Assembly: GCA_963845265.1 (NCBI GenBank)
Contig: CAWJRN010000009.1
Location: 369,229 to 433,228, forward strand
Direction of reading: 5' to 3'
Source: DYRB01 sp963845265
GTDB taxonomy: Bacteria; Pseudomonadota; Gammaproteobacteria; Chromatiales; Chromatiaceae
DNA: 64,000 nt
In this document: piece by piece, positions 1 through 7,997 of the stretch
Numbering within the stretch: the first letter of the stretch is position 1
Layout of the letters: every line of letters begins with the position of its first letter
Notes under the pieces: generated by a model
What the model was told of the DNA's origin: nothing
What the model saw: the letters and a program-made list of their open reading frames with translations, nothing else
Database searches by the model: none
Made by a program: the position numbers and the translations under genes

Positions 1-1
1 A

Positions 2-139
2 TTGCGCTATTCCACTGGGCTGTCCGTTGCCTGGCTGTCGCCCGTCGGGGCGTTGTCCGTCAGCGTTGCGTACCCGCTGAATGCGCAGGACGAGGACAAC
101 ACCCAGGTCTTCCAGTTCACCTTCGGTCAGGGCTTTTAG
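2..139 (+). CDS. bamA: BamA C-terminal end (partial)
   Basis: The reading frame entering from the left edge gives the last 45 residues of an outer-membrane beta-barrel protein and ends in ...FTFGQGF, with the terminal phenylalanine that is the BAM recognition signal. The alternating hydrophobic strand pattern (STGLSVAWLSPVG, LSVSVAYPLN) and the skp-lpxD-fabZ-lpxA order downstream identify it as BamA, the barrel-assembly core. Only the final strands are in the window. Assignment rests mainly on context and the C-terminal pattern. Confidence 0.85.
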   Translation: MRYSTGLSVAWLSPVGALSVSVAYPLNAQDEDNTQVFQFTFGQGF

Positions 140-153
140 GGTTAGGCAATCTC

Positions 154-672
154 ATGTGTTTTCGTTCCGTTGTGATATCACTGGCAGTGCTGTGGGCCGC
201 GGTGTCCCCGACGGCCCAGGCGTTGGATTACAAGATTGGCGTGGTCGATCCGGAGCGGGTGGTCGAGCAATCTCCCCAGTATGACGCGGCGCGCAAGGCG
301 CTCCAGGACGAGATCGCCGAGCGCGAGCGGGCCCTGCGCGAACAGCAGGGCCAGCTCGATGAGCTGAAAAAGAAGCTGGAGCGAGATAGCTCACTGATGA
401 GCGAGGATGAAATCTCCCGTTTGCAGAACGATATCCGCTCACGTGACCGCAAGGCGAAGTACGCCAAGGCAGAGTATCAGGAGGATGTCGCATTGCGCCA
501 GAACGAGCTGCGAAGCACGCTCGTACAACAGGTCCGCGAGGTGGTGCAAGAGGTGGCAAGAGAAGCGGGGATGGATCTGGTCGTCAGCGAAGGCGTTGTC
601 TTCTATAGTGATCGCATCGACATCTCGGGCCAGGTGATCGAGCGTTTGCATTCCAAGTTCAAACAAAAATAG
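154..672 (+). CDS. skp: Periplasmic chaperone Skp/OmpH
   Basis: 172 residues with a cleavable signal peptide (hydrophobic segment about 5-20, cleavage after AQA near residue 23). The start of the mature protein, YKIGVVDPERVVEQSPQ, is typical of OmpH/Skp, and the middle (about 50-130) is a charged heptad-rich coiled coil that forms the tentacles of the trimeric chaperone. It carries unfolded outer-membrane proteins to BamA, whose gene ends 14 bases upstream. Length fits the family (about 160-170). The ATG at 154 is used; the ribosome-binding site is weak, which suggests co-translation with bamA. Confidence 0.93.
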   Translation: MCFRSVVISLAVLWAAVSPTAQALDYKIGVVDPERVVEQSPQYDAARKALQDEIAERERALREQQGQLDELKKKLERDSSLMSEDEISRLQNDIRSRDRKAKYAKAEYQEDVALRQNELRSTLVQQVREVVQEVAREAGMDLVVSEGVVFYSDRIDISGQVIERLHSKFKQK

Positions 673-704
673 GCCGAAGTCATTCGGTTTCTCCGGATGT
701 TGCT

Positions 705-1751
705 ATGGAACTGACTCTCGCTGAGTTGGCAGCCCGCATCGGTGCGGTGTTGAAGGGTGACGGCGCCTTGCGGGTCGCCCGGGTGGCGGATCTGGCCGAC
801 GCCGACGGAGCCTCGGTGGCCTTTCTCGGGGACGCCAAGTATCGCTCGGTCTTGCGGGAGACGGGTGCAGCCGCGGTCATCCTCCTCGAGGCGGAACTCA
901 AGGAATGCCCTGTCGCCGCCCTGGTGTCTAACAATCCTCATCTCGCTTTTGCTCGGGCGGCCGAGTTGCTGCACCCGGCGGTGACCGTCGCGGGTGGCCG
1001 CCATCCCAGTGCCGTTGTTGCCGAAGGGGCGCTGATTGACCCCAGCGCCTGGATCGGGCCTCAGGCAGTGGTAGAGGACGGCGCCAAGATTGGTGCACGG
1101 GTGTTCGTCGGCCCAGGGTCCATTATCGGGGCCGGCTGCCGGGTCGGGGACGATACGCGCCTGGTTGCTCGCGTGACTCTCTGTGATGGGTCGATTATCG
1201 GGAAGCGCGCCCTCCTGCACCCTGGGTGCGTCATCGGTCGCGAGGGGTTCGGTTTTGCCCGTGATGGGGACCGTTGGATCCGGGTCCCGCAGCTTGGTCG
1301 GGCAGTCTTGGGAGATGACGTGGAGGTTGGCGTCAACAGCGCAGTGGACCGCGGAGCCTTGGGCGATACGGTCATTGCCGATGGGGTCAAGATCGACAGT
1401 CTGATCCAGATCGGTCATAACGTACAGATCGGGGAGAACACCGCCATGGCGGCGTGCTCGGGTATCTCCGGGTCGACCCGCATCGGTCGTAATTGCACCA
1501 TTGCCGGTGCGGTGGGAATGGCCGGTCACCTGGAGATCGGCGATAACGTGCATTTTACCGGGATGGCCATGGTGACCCGGTCCTTTGCGGAGCCTGGTGT
1601 CTACAGCAGCGGGATTCCGGCCATGCCGAGTGGTGAATGGCGGCGTGCCGTGGTGCGATTTCGCCAATTGGAAGACCTGGCTCGCAGGCTCAAGCGCCTC
1701 GAAGAACAATTGCCAAAGAACGATCAATCGTCGGGGCAGGACGGGGCCTGA
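705..1751 (+). CDS. lpxD: UDP-3-O-acylglucosamine N-acyltransferase LpxD
   Basis: 348 residues. It transfers the second 3-hydroxyacyl chain from ACP to UDP-3-O-acyl-glucosamine in lipid A synthesis. An N-terminal uridine-binding domain (about 1-100) is followed by many left-handed hexapeptide repeats (about 105-330) and a C-terminal helix (LEDLARRLKRLEEQL). The catalytic histidine is in IQIGHNV at about residue 238, matching His239 of the E. coli enzyme. It lies 32 bases after skp in the conserved cell-envelope order. The ATG at 705 gives the family length. Confidence 0.96.
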   Translation: MELTLAELAARIGAVLKGDGALRVARVADLADADGASVAFLGDAKYRSVLRETGAAAVILLEAELKECPVAALVSNNPHLAFARAAELLHPAVTVAGGRHPSAVVAEGALIDPSAWIGPQAVVEDGAKIGARVFVGPGSIIGAGCRVGDDTRLVARVTLCDGSIIGKRALLHPGCVIGREGFGFARDGDRWIRVPQLGRAVLGDDVEVGVNSAVDRGALGDTVIADGVKIDSLIQIGHNVQIGENTAMAACSGISGSTRIGRNCTIAGAVGMAGHLEIGDNVHFTGMAMVTRSFAEPGVYSSGIPAMPSGEWRRAVVRFRQLEDLARRLKRLEEQLPKNDQSSGQDGA

Positions 1752-1808
1752 GTTCAACGCCGTCTGGCGCGCCTCCAACCCCGCTGCCCCAACCCGTTGG
1801 AGGTGACC

Positions 1809-2249
1809 TTGACCACGATGGACATTCATAAGGTGCTGGACTTGCTCCCGCATCGTTATCCCTTTCTACTCGTCGACCGGGTGTTGGAGTTCGAGCCCGA
1901 GTCGCATCTCACGGCCCTGAAGAACGTCAGTTTCAATGAGCCCTATTTCACCGGACACTTTCCGGTGCGCCCGGTCATGCCCGGGGTACTGATCATTGAG
2001 GCGCTGGCCCAGGCTACCGGGCTTTTGGCCATGGCCTCGCGACCCGATGAGGTCGGTCAAAAGTTGTACTACTTTGTCGGCATTGACAATGCCCGGTTCA
2101 AACGTCCGGTCGAGCCGGGTGACCAGCTTATCCTCAACGTCAAGTTGCTGGCCGTGCGTCAGGCGATTTGGAAATTCCACGGCGACGCCTATGTGGCGGA
2201 CAAGCTGGTGGCGAGCGCCGATATCATGTGCACGGCGCGGGACTCCTGA
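1809..2249 (+). CDS. fabZ: 3-hydroxyacyl-ACP dehydratase FabZ
   Basis: Hot-dog-fold dehydratase of type II fatty acid synthesis. The N-terminus IHKVLDLLPHRYPFLLVDRV and the active-site histidine in YFTGHFP with the glutamate in IIEALAQATG are clear. The start is uncertain: the frame is open from a TTG at 1797, a TTG at 1809 gives an N-terminus of usual length, and an ATG at 1818 lies just before IHKVL. A GGAGGTG at 1799-1805 precedes the 1809 codon closely. I chose 1809. The gene sits between lpxD and lpxA as is usual, linking fatty acid and lipid A supply. Confidence 0.95.
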   Translation: MTTMDIHKVLDLLPHRYPFLLVDRVLEFEPESHLTALKNVSFNEPYFTGHFPVRPVMPGVLIIEALAQATGLLAMASRPDEVGQKLYYFVGIDNARFKRPVEPGDQLILNVKLLAVRQAIWKFHGDAYVADKLVASADIMCTARDS

Positions 2250-2251
2250 GA

Positions 2252-3022
2252 TTGATTCACCCCAGCGCCATCGTCGATCCCGCCGCGGAGTTGGACGAGG
2301 GGGTCGAGGTCGGGCCCTTCAGTATCATCGGGGCGGGGGTGTGCATTGCTGCCGGTACGCGCATCGGGCCTCACGTGGTTGTGCGTGGACCGAGCGATAT
2401 TGGCCGGGACAACCGGTTCTTTCAATTCGCCTCGATCGGCGAAGACCCCCAAGACAAGAAGTACGCCGGTGAGCCGACGCGCTTGATCATGGGTGACCGC
2501 AACGTCGTGCGCGAGGGGGCTACCATTCACCGCGGCACTGTGCAGGATGCGGTGGAGACCCGCATCGGCCATGACAATCTCTTCATGGCCTATGCCCACG
2601 TGGCCCACGACTGCTGGATCGGCGACCACGTCATCCTGGCCAATGCGGCGTCCCTCGGTGGGCATGTACGGGTGGAGGACTGGGCCATCCTCGGTGGCTT
2701 TACCCTGGTGCACCAGTTCTGTCACGTGGGGGCCCATAGCTTTTGTGCCATGGGCTCGGTGGTGGCGCGTGACGTCCCGACCTATGTCACCGCCGGCGGT
2801 CACCCGGCAGTGCCGCGGGGCGTCAACAGCGAGGGGCTCAAGCGCCGCGGATTCAGCGATCTGGCCATCGCCTCGATCCGCCGAGCTTACCGACTGCTCT
2901 ACATGTCCGGCCTACCCTTGGCCGATGCCCTGACGGCCATCCGCGAACAGGCCGGTGGTCATCCGGAACTGGTGCCGCTGGCGGAGTTCGTCGCCAACAG
3001 CACCCGCAGTATCGTGCGCTGA
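2252..3022 (+). CDS. lpxA: Acyl-ACP--UDP-N-acetylglucosamine O-acyltransferase LpxA
   Basis: 256 residues, close to the usual 262. It performs the first committed step of lipid A synthesis. A left-handed beta-helix of hexapeptide repeats occupies about residues 1-185, followed by a helical C-terminal domain. The catalytic histidine lies in AYAHVAHDCWIGD. I place the start at the TTG at 2252, two bases after the fabZ stop, because it gives the standard MIHPSAIVDP opening; the longer open frame runs back through fabZ and lacks similarity. The stop overlaps the lpxB start (TGATG). Confidence 0.95.
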   Translation: MIHPSAIVDPAAELDEGVEVGPFSIIGAGVCIAAGTRIGPHVVVRGPSDIGRDNRFFQFASIGEDPQDKKYAGEPTRLIMGDRNVVREGATIHRGTVQDAVETRIGHDNLFMAYAHVAHDCWIGDHVILANAASLGGHVRVEDWAILGGFTLVHQFCHVGAHSFCAMGSVVARDVPTYVTAGGHPAVPRGVNSEGLKRRGFSDLAIASIRRAYRLLYMSGLPLADALTAIREQAGGHPELVPLAEFVANSTRSIVR

Positions 3023-4221
3023 TGCTCACCATCGGCATCGTTGCCAACGAGGCCTCCGGCGACATCCTCGGCGCTGCGGTGTTGCGCGAGCTGCGGCGAC
3101 GTCGGCCCGACGCCCGTTTTGTCGGGGTGGCGGGGCCGCAGATGCAGGCGGTTGGCTGCGAAAGCCTTGTGGATATGGAGCGCCTGTCGGTCATGGGGCT
3201 GACGGAGGTCATCGGCCACCTGCGCGAGCTACTGGGTATCCGCCGAGACCTGATTCGCTATTTCCTTGAACATAGACCCGATCTGGTCATCGGCGTCGAT
3301 GCCCCGGACTTTAACCTGGGCCTCGAAAGGCGTCTGCGTTGTGCGGGCATCCGCACCGCCCACCTGGTCTCTCCAACGGTCTGGGCCTGGCGCGCGGGGC
3401 GGGTCAAGGGCATCCGCCGAGCCGTGGATCTGATGTTGTGCATCTACCCGTTCGAAGAGGCATTCCTGCTCAAGCACGGGGTGCCCGCCCGCTATGTCGG
3501 TCATCCCCTGGCGGATGAGATCCCGCTGAAGGTGGACCAGGGGGCGGCCCGCGTCGCCCTGGGGTTGCCGGTGGAGGGCGAGGTGATGGCCATCCTGCCC
3601 GGCAGTCGGACCGGCGAGGTGGAGAGTCTCGCGGGGACCTTCCTGCGGGCCGCTTGGCGCTGCCATCAGGCGCGCCCAGGGTTGCGCTTCCTGGCCCCTC
3701 TGGTCAACACCAAGCTGCGGGGGATGTTCCAGGCATCGCTGGAGCGTGAGGCCCCCGGGCTGCCGATCACGCTGGTGGACGGGCGCAGCCGGGAGGTCTT
3801 GGCGGCCGCGGATGTGGCGCTGACCGCCTCAGGCACAGCGACCCTGGAGGGCCTGTTACTCAAGCGTCCGATGGTGGTGGGTTATAAGGTACACCGCATC
3901 ACCTATCACTTGGTCAAACAACTGCGTCTGATCAAGGTCCCGTTCGTGGCCATGGCCAACCTACTGGTGGGGCGCGCGCTGGCCCCGGAATTCCTCCAGG
4001 GTCGCTGTACCGCAGAGCTGCTCGCCCCGGCCCTGCTCGCCCTGCTCGATGATCCGGACCGCGTCGCCGAGATTCAGGCCAACTACGCCCGAGTCCATGA
4101 GAGCATGCGCCACAATGCGGCCCAACAGGCGGCGAATGCCATCCTTGAGCTCATTGGGGCCGAGGGTGATCCAGCCATTGGGCCTGGGGCATTGGCGGCC
4201 GGGCAAGGGCCCCAAATTTGA
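3022..4221 (+). CDS. lpxB: Lipid A disaccharide synthase LpxB
   Basis: 399-residue GT19 glycosyltransferase that joins lipid X and UDP-diacylglucosamine. Visible family signatures are the N-terminal NEASGDILGA, the GVAGPQMQAVG segment, VSPTVWAWR and ILPGSRTGEV, plus SGTATLEG near residue 275. The start overlaps the lpxA stop by one base, which indicates translational coupling, and the end overlaps the rnhB start. The C-terminal tail after about residue 375 (AIGPGALAAGQGPQI) is low in information and probably lineage-specific. Confidence 0.95.
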   Translation: MLTIGIVANEASGDILGAAVLRELRRRRPDARFVGVAGPQMQAVGCESLVDMERLSVMGLTEVIGHLRELLGIRRDLIRYFLEHRPDLVIGVDAPDFNLGLERRLRCAGIRTAHLVSPTVWAWRAGRVKGIRRAVDLMLCIYPFEEAFLLKHGVPARYVGHPLADEIPLKVDQGAARVALGLPVEGEVMAILPGSRTGEVESLAGTFLRAAWRCHQARPGLRFLAPLVNTKLRGMFQASLEREAPGLPITLVDGRSREVLAAADVALTASGTATLEGLLLKRPMVVGYKVHRITYHLVKQLRLIKVPFVAMANLLVGRALAPEFLQGRCTAELLAPALLALLDDPDRVAEIQANYARVHESMRHNAAQQAANAILELIGAEGDPAIGPGALAAGQGPQI

Positions 4222-4799
4222 GTGTGCTCTGGGTCGCCGGGGTCGACGAGGCCGGTCGAGGCCCCTTGGCGGGACCTGTGACCGCGGCGGCGGTGATCCT
4301 GGATCCATCCCGCCCCATCCACGGCCTGGACGACTCCAAGCGCCTGAGTCCTGAGCGCCGCGCCCAGCTCGAGGTGGAGATCTGCGCCAGATCCCGGGCC
4401 TGGGCGGTGGCTTGGGCCGATGTGGCCGAGATCGAGACCCTCAATATACTTCACGCCTCCCTACTGGCCATGCGCAGGGCAGTCGCCGCTCTCTCGATTG
4501 CGCCGCAGGAGGTCCTGGTGGACGGCAACCGTTGCCCTGATTTCGGCTGTCCTGCCGAGGCTATCGTCGGGGGTGATGCCCGGGTACCCGCCATCGGCGC
4601 TGCGTCCATCCTCGCGAAGCAGGCCCGGGACCGGGAGCTTGTGCGCCTCGACGCCCTGTATCCAGGCTATGGCCTGGCTAAGCACAAGGGCTACCCTACT
4701 GCCGCACACCTGGACGCCTTGCGGCGACTCGGACCTTGCCCCATCCATCGCCGTGGCTTCGGCCCTGTGCGGGAGTCGCTTGGGCTTAGCCGTACCTGA
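4218..4799 (+). CDS. rnhB: Ribonuclease HII
   Basis: 193 residues; removes ribonucleotides from DNA:RNA hybrids. The metal-binding Asp and Glu are in VAGVDEAGRGPLAGPV, followed by DDSKRLSPERR, a third acidic position in VLVDGN, and the conserved ASILAKQARDREL. Translation starts at a TTG (4218) that overlaps the lpxB stop by four bases. It is the last gene of the envelope operon, as in many gammaproteobacteria. Confidence 0.95.
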   Translation: MSVLWVAGVDEAGRGPLAGPVTAAAVILDPSRPIHGLDDSKRLSPERRAQLEVEICARSRAWAVAWADVAEIETLNILHASLLAMRRAVAALSIAPQEVLVDGNRCPDFGCPAEAIVGGDARVPAIGAASILAKQARDRELVRLDALYPGYGLAKHKGYPTAAHLDALRRLGPCPIHRRGFGPVRESLGLSRT

Positions 4800-4831
4800 A
4801 CGCCTAGAGATGGCAGCGGTTTCGCACAGGC

Positions 4832-4862
4832 AAAAAAAAGGCGCGACGGGGGGCGTCGCGCC
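4832..4862 (-). terminator. Rho-independent terminator reading leftward
   Basis: A perfect 9-bp stem (GGCGCGACG / CGTCGCGCC at 4840-4848 and 4854-4862) with a five-base loop is flanked on its left by eight A residues (4832-4839). Read on the minus strand this is a stem followed by eight T, a canonical intrinsic terminator. On the plus strand it lacks a T tract, so it is not an obvious rnhB terminator. No minus-strand protein gene lies upstream of it. Confidence 0.75.
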
Positions 4863-4945
4863 GGAAGTTACCACCAAAGGAGGATGGAGGAGTGTAAAGA
4901 ACCACCGGGGTGGTGATTCAGTACGTGACTAGTTTCTTATATAGT
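4832..4945 (-). ncRNA. Candidate small RNA with CU-rich anti-Shine-Dalgarno motifs
   Basis: The only minus-strand transcript that the terminator at 4832-4862 could end is a short RNA from the rnhB-msrA gap. Its sequence would hold two CCTCC motifs (complement of 4876-4894, reading CACTCCTCCATCCTCCTTT) and a small ACCACC/GGTGGT hairpin at about 4901-4914. Upstream on the minus strand there is TTGACA (complement of 4954-4959) and an AT-rich TATAAG-like stretch, but their spacing is not ideal. No homology is claimed. The exact 5' end is a guess. Confidence 0.4.
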
Positions 4946-5067
4946 GGAATACCTGTCAACCACAAAGGCGAAATATTTCCGAGCGAATCTCTGTCCTTGT
5001 TTCTGTCGGGACCGCAGGAGCTTCGCGGACCCATTGCGGAAACTTGAAAAATCTTGGGAGAAATCAG

Positions 5068-5604
5068 ATGGCAATCGAGACTGCGACCCTAGGTGGTGGC
5101 TGCTTTTGGTGCCTGGAGGCGGGCTTTCAGGACCTCAAGGGCGTTGCCTCTGTGACTTCCGGCTATGCCGGCGGCAGCGTGCCGGACCCGGGATATCGCC
5201 AGGTCTGCGCCGGGACTACCGGGCATGCGGAGGTGGTCCAGGTGAGCTTCGACGCCTCCGTCATCGACTTCGCCACTTTGCTTCGGGTCTTCTTCACCCT
5301 CCATGATCCCACTACCCTCAATCGGCAGGGGGCGGACGTGGGGACCCAGTATCGTTCGGTCATCTACTACCACGACGAGGGGCAGCGGCAGCTAGCCCAG
5401 GCCGTGATCGCAGAGCAGGAGACCGAGGGTCTCTGGGATAGGCCCATCGTGACCGAGGTGGCGCCGCTGCCGGTCTTCTACCCGGCCGAGCCTTATCACC
5501 AGGACTACTACCGACAAAATCCCCATCAGGGGTATTGCCAGGTGGTCATCTCCCCCAAGCTCGCCAAGCTGCGTGTCCGTTATGCTGCCCTGCTGCGCGA
5601 CTGA
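5068..5604 (+). CDS. msrA: Peptide-methionine (S)-S-oxide reductase MsrA
   Basis: 178 residues. The catalytic motif GGGCFWCLEAGF is at residues about 8-19, followed by VTSGYAGG and the C-terminal HQDYYRQNPHQGYCQVV region with the likely resolving cysteine. It repairs oxidised methionine using thioredoxin. The ATG at 5068 follows a GGGAG ribosome-binding site at 5056-5060, and the protein then begins MAIETATLGGGCFWC as expected. Transcribed alone. Confidence 0.95.
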   Translation: MAIETATLGGGCFWCLEAGFQDLKGVASVTSGYAGGSVPDPGYRQVCAGTTGHAEVVQVSFDASVIDFATLLRVFFTLHDPTTLNRQGADVGTQYRSVIYYHDEGQRQLAQAVIAEQETEGLWDRPIVTEVAPLPVFYPAEPYHQDYYRQNPHQGYCQVVISPKLAKLRVRYAALLRD

Positions 5605-5716
5605 ATCCCGCCTTCACCCTCGCCCACCAGAGGGTCGTGTGTCCGTGTGGCGCTATCCTCTAAGGACCGGGAAAACCGGTATAGTGCGAGGTAACCTTGA
5701 CTACGGCAGGCGCCAA

Positions 5717-5923
5717 ATGCGGATCGCTATTCTCTCGCGTAATCCCCAGATCTATTCGACCAGGCGCCTCGTAGAGGCTGGCCGGCAACGTGGCCACGAG
5801 GTCGAGACACTCGACGTGCTGCGCCGTTACAAGGTGGTCGCCGCCATGAAGCGTCAGGGCAAGATCGAGTTCATCGAGAAGAACGCCAAACTTGGCAAGA
5901 CCCGTACCAGGGGCAAGGGATGA
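5717..5923 (+). pseudogene. rimK: Internally deleted RimK (ribosomal S6 / glutamate ligase) remnant
   Basis: A 68-residue frame joins three non-adjacent pieces of a normal roughly 300-residue RimK: the N-terminus MRIAILSRNPQIYSTRRLVE to about residue 36, then KVVAAMKRQGK, which fits the ATP-grasp region near residue 205, then IEFIEKNAK...TRTRGKG, which fits the extreme C-terminus. The ATP-grasp core is missing, so ligase activity is not expected. The joins keep the frame, and the shared GK dipeptide at the second join suggests recombination at a short repeat. Its stop overlaps the next start (GGATGATG context at 5920), so it may be kept for translational coupling. Confidence 0.75.
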
Positions 5924-6960
5924 TGCGTAGCGCATTCGAGATCGTTGACACCCGGGTCGTCGCCGGCAGCCGCAGCACGGTCGATATTCCGATGGCAGGG
6001 CTCTATACGCATACGCCGGTCACTCTGCCGGTGCATGTGGTGCATGGCCACAGGGCAGGGCCCGTGCTGTTCGTCAGCGCAGCGGTCCATGGCGACGAGA
6101 TCAACGGTGTGGAGATCATCCGCCGCCTGATCAGGTCACCAGCCCTGGGTAAGCTGCGTGGGACCCTGCTGGCGGTCCCTATCGTGAATGTGTTTGGCTT
6201 TCACAACCGCTCCCGTTACCTCCCTGATCGGCGTGACCTCAACCGCTCATTCCCCGGTTCGGAGCAGGGCTCCATGGCCAGCCGTGTTGCCAACTTGTTT
6301 CTGCGCGAAATCGTCCAGCGCGCCGACTATGGAGTGGACCTGCACACCGCAGCGATCCATCGCGATAATCTCCCGCAGGTCCGTGCAAACCTGTCCAACG
6401 AGCAGATCGAGCGCATGGCCATGGCCTTTGGTGCCCCCGTGGTGATTCACAGCGAGGGTATCGAGGGATCCTTGCGGATGGCGGCCATGGAACAAGGCGT
6501 GCCCATGATCCTGTACGAGGCTGGGGAGGCCTTGCGCTTCGACGAGCTTTGCATCCGCACCGGGCTCCGTGGTGTCGTCGAGGTCATGCGCACCCTGGGT
6601 ATGCTGCCCAGACCAAAGGCGAAGCGGCGTCCCGCCATTCTGCTGCGCTCCAGCGTCTGGGTGCGCGCCTCCAAGAGCGGCATCCTGCGCAGCGTCGTCA
6701 GTCTGGGTACCTCAGTGGCCAGCGGCGACACCCTCGGGATTGTCTCCGATCCCTTCGGCGAGCGGGAAGTGGAGATCGTCAGTACCGCAGACGGTGTCAT
6801 CATCGGCCGCGCCAATCTGCCCCTGGTCTACGAAGGCGAGGCCCTGTTCCACATCGGCCGCTCGCAAAGCGGCACTGCCGTGGAAGCGCATCTGGAAGAA
6901 CTGCAACAAGGATTGGATGAGGCGCAGCAAGAGGCGCCCGACGAGCTACCCATCGTATGA
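5920..6960 (+). CDS. Succinylglutamate desuccinylase/aspartoacylase family protein
   Basis: 346-residue M14-like zinc hydrolase. The N-terminal part has VHGDEINGVEII, where His and Glu are the usual zinc ligands, then RYLPDRRDLNRSFPG, and a downstream DLHTA histidine at about residue 145, which completes the site. The C-terminal 100 residues form a barrel-like/lipoyl-like domain (ASGDTLGIVSDPFGEREVEI). Genes of this type commonly sit with rimK and the retropepsin-like gene, as here, and probably act on the same glutamylated or amino-acid-modified substrate. Exact substrate is unknown. Confidence 0.88.
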   Translation: MMRSAFEIVDTRVVAGSRSTVDIPMAGLYTHTPVTLPVHVVHGHRAGPVLFVSAAVHGDEINGVEIIRRLIRSPALGKLRGTLLAVPIVNVFGFHNRSRYLPDRRDLNRSFPGSEQGSMASRVANLFLREIVQRADYGVDLHTAAIHRDNLPQVRANLSNEQIERMAMAFGAPVVIHSEGIEGSLRMAAMEQGVPMILYEAGEALRFDELCIRTGLRGVVEVMRTLGMLPRPKAKRRPAILLRSSVWVRASKSGILRSVVSLGTSVASGDTLGIVSDPFGEREVEIVSTADGVIIGRANLPLVYEGEALFHIGRSQSGTAVEAHLEELQQGLDEAQQEAPDELPIV

Positions 6961-7439
6961 CACACAAGATCGTGGCGCCTGAGCGAATAGCCGATGACGA
7001 CATGCTCCTCCTGGGGTGGCGCGAGTGGTTGGCGCTGCCTGAGTTGGGCATTCCGCGTATCAAGGCCAAGGTGGATACGGGTGCACGTACCTCCTGTCTC
7101 CATGCCTGTTTCGTGGAGACCTTCCGCCATAAGCAGCGAGACCGTGTGCGCTTCGGCGTCCATCCCCTGCAGCGGCGAGCCGACAATTTGGTGATCTGCG
7201 AGGCCGATCTGGTGGACAAGCGCGTGGTCACGGACTCCGGCGGACACCGTGAGCGCCGCTGCATCATCGAAACCGAGGTCATCATCGGCAGTCGCAGTAA
7301 GCGCATCGAGTTGACCCTGGCAGACCGGGACACGATGCGCTTTCGGATGCTGCTGGGGCGCACCGCACTCAAGGGCGATTATGTGGTGGACGCGGCTCGT
7401 TCCTACCTCAGCCGCAAGCCGAGGACGGTTGGTGCCTGA
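6957..7439 (+). CDS. RimK/LysX-associated retropepsin-like 'ATP-dependent zinc protease' family protein
   Basis: 160 residues of the COG4067 type. The aspartic-protease-like signature KAKVDTGARTSCLHA is at about residues 39-53, followed by IETEVIIGSRSKRIELTLADRD and MLLGRTALKGDYVVD, the second conserved block. It overlaps the upstream gene by four bases (ATGA). The annotated name 'zinc protease' is historical; the sequence supports a single-domain retropepsin fold. Its 3' end overlaps the convergent minus-strand gene at 7403-7439. Confidence 0.88.
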   Translation: MTHKIVAPERIADDDMLLLGWREWLALPELGIPRIKAKVDTGARTSCLHACFVETFRHKQRDRVRFGVHPLQRRADNLVICEADLVDKRVVTDSGGHRERRCIIETEVIIGSRSKRIELTLADRDTMRFRMLLGRTALKGDYVVDAARSYLSRKPRTVGA

Positions 7440-7678
7440 ACTACCCCGCGGATGCGCCCCCGGCGTTCCGCCTGTTTGACCACCCAGCCGCTGACGGTGA
7501 TGCCGGTCTGGGTTGCCCGGTACTGGATCTGGGTGGGGATCAGTCTGGTGGACCCATCGACCTGGATGCTCAGGGCCGGTGCGGCCAACGCCTGCGCCGC
7601 TAGGGCGCTCAGCAGGAAGACTGCGGCGCTGCCTGTGGTCACGACCTTCATTGCAGTGTCAAGGGTGCTGGTACGCAT
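7403..7678 (-). CDS. Small secreted hypothetical protein after the RND operon
   Basis: 91 residues, not recognised. A signal peptide is clear (KVVTTGSAAVFLLSALAAQALA, cleavage near residue 32). The short mature part contains VSGWVVKQAERRGRIRG, a motif reminiscent of small periplasmic proteins near metal efflux genes. The ATG lies six bases after the DUF3240 stop, so it is probably co-translated. The last residues overlap the 3' end of the convergent retropepsin-like gene and look like run-through, so the protein may be truncated. Confidence 0.55.
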   Translation of the reverse strand: MRTSTLDTAMKVVTTGSAAVFLLSALAAQALAAPALSIQVDGSTRLIPTQIQYRATQTGITVSGWVVKQAERRGRIRGVVQAPTVLGLRLR

Positions 7679-7684
7679 CCGGGC

Positions 7685-7987
7685 TCAGGCCAGGTGCCCG
7701 AATTGGCCCACTGGGGTGGTCCAAAAGTGGATGTCTGCCCCGGCGAAGTCGCGGCGCAGGCGCTGCAACAGGGCCTCGGCGGCGGTCGACTCCATGTGGG
7801 TGAAGAACATCACCCGGCGCCTGCGACCGGCCACCTGCTCCGCCAGGGTCATGGATGCCTCGGAGGACCCGTGTCCAGCGATGGGGGTGCTGGAAAAGCC
7901 GCTCACGGTCTCGTCCTCCAACAGCCACTCGGCCACCGCGTCCTCGGCCGCCGGGGATACGATCAGATACAGCAGGCAATGGTTCAT
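7685..7987 (-). CDS. DUF3240 family protein
   Basis: 100-residue soluble protein with the pattern of small metal-efflux-associated DUF3240 proteins: CLLYLIVSPAAEDAVAEWLLE at the N-terminus, SGFSSTPIAGHG, then QVAGRRRRVMFFTHM and a C-terminal HFWTTPVGQFG. The fold is probably PII/ACT-like. It lies 10 bases after the RND pump gene in the same operon, which is the usual setting. A regulatory or metal-sensing role is inferred only from context. Confidence 0.8.
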   Translation of the reverse strand: MNHCLLYLIVSPAAEDAVAEWLLEDETVSGFSSTPIAGHGSSEASMTLAEQVAGRRRRVMFFTHMESTAAEALLQRLRRDFAGADIHFWTTPVGQFGHLA

Positions 7988-7997
7988 GGTGTCCCCG

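Noticed and set aside
4884..4913. Ten-codon leader peptide (ATG at 4884, stop TGA) behind AAAGGAGG
   Set aside because: The ribosome-binding site touches the start codon with no spacing, and the bases are better explained as the complement of the CU-rich candidate RNA.
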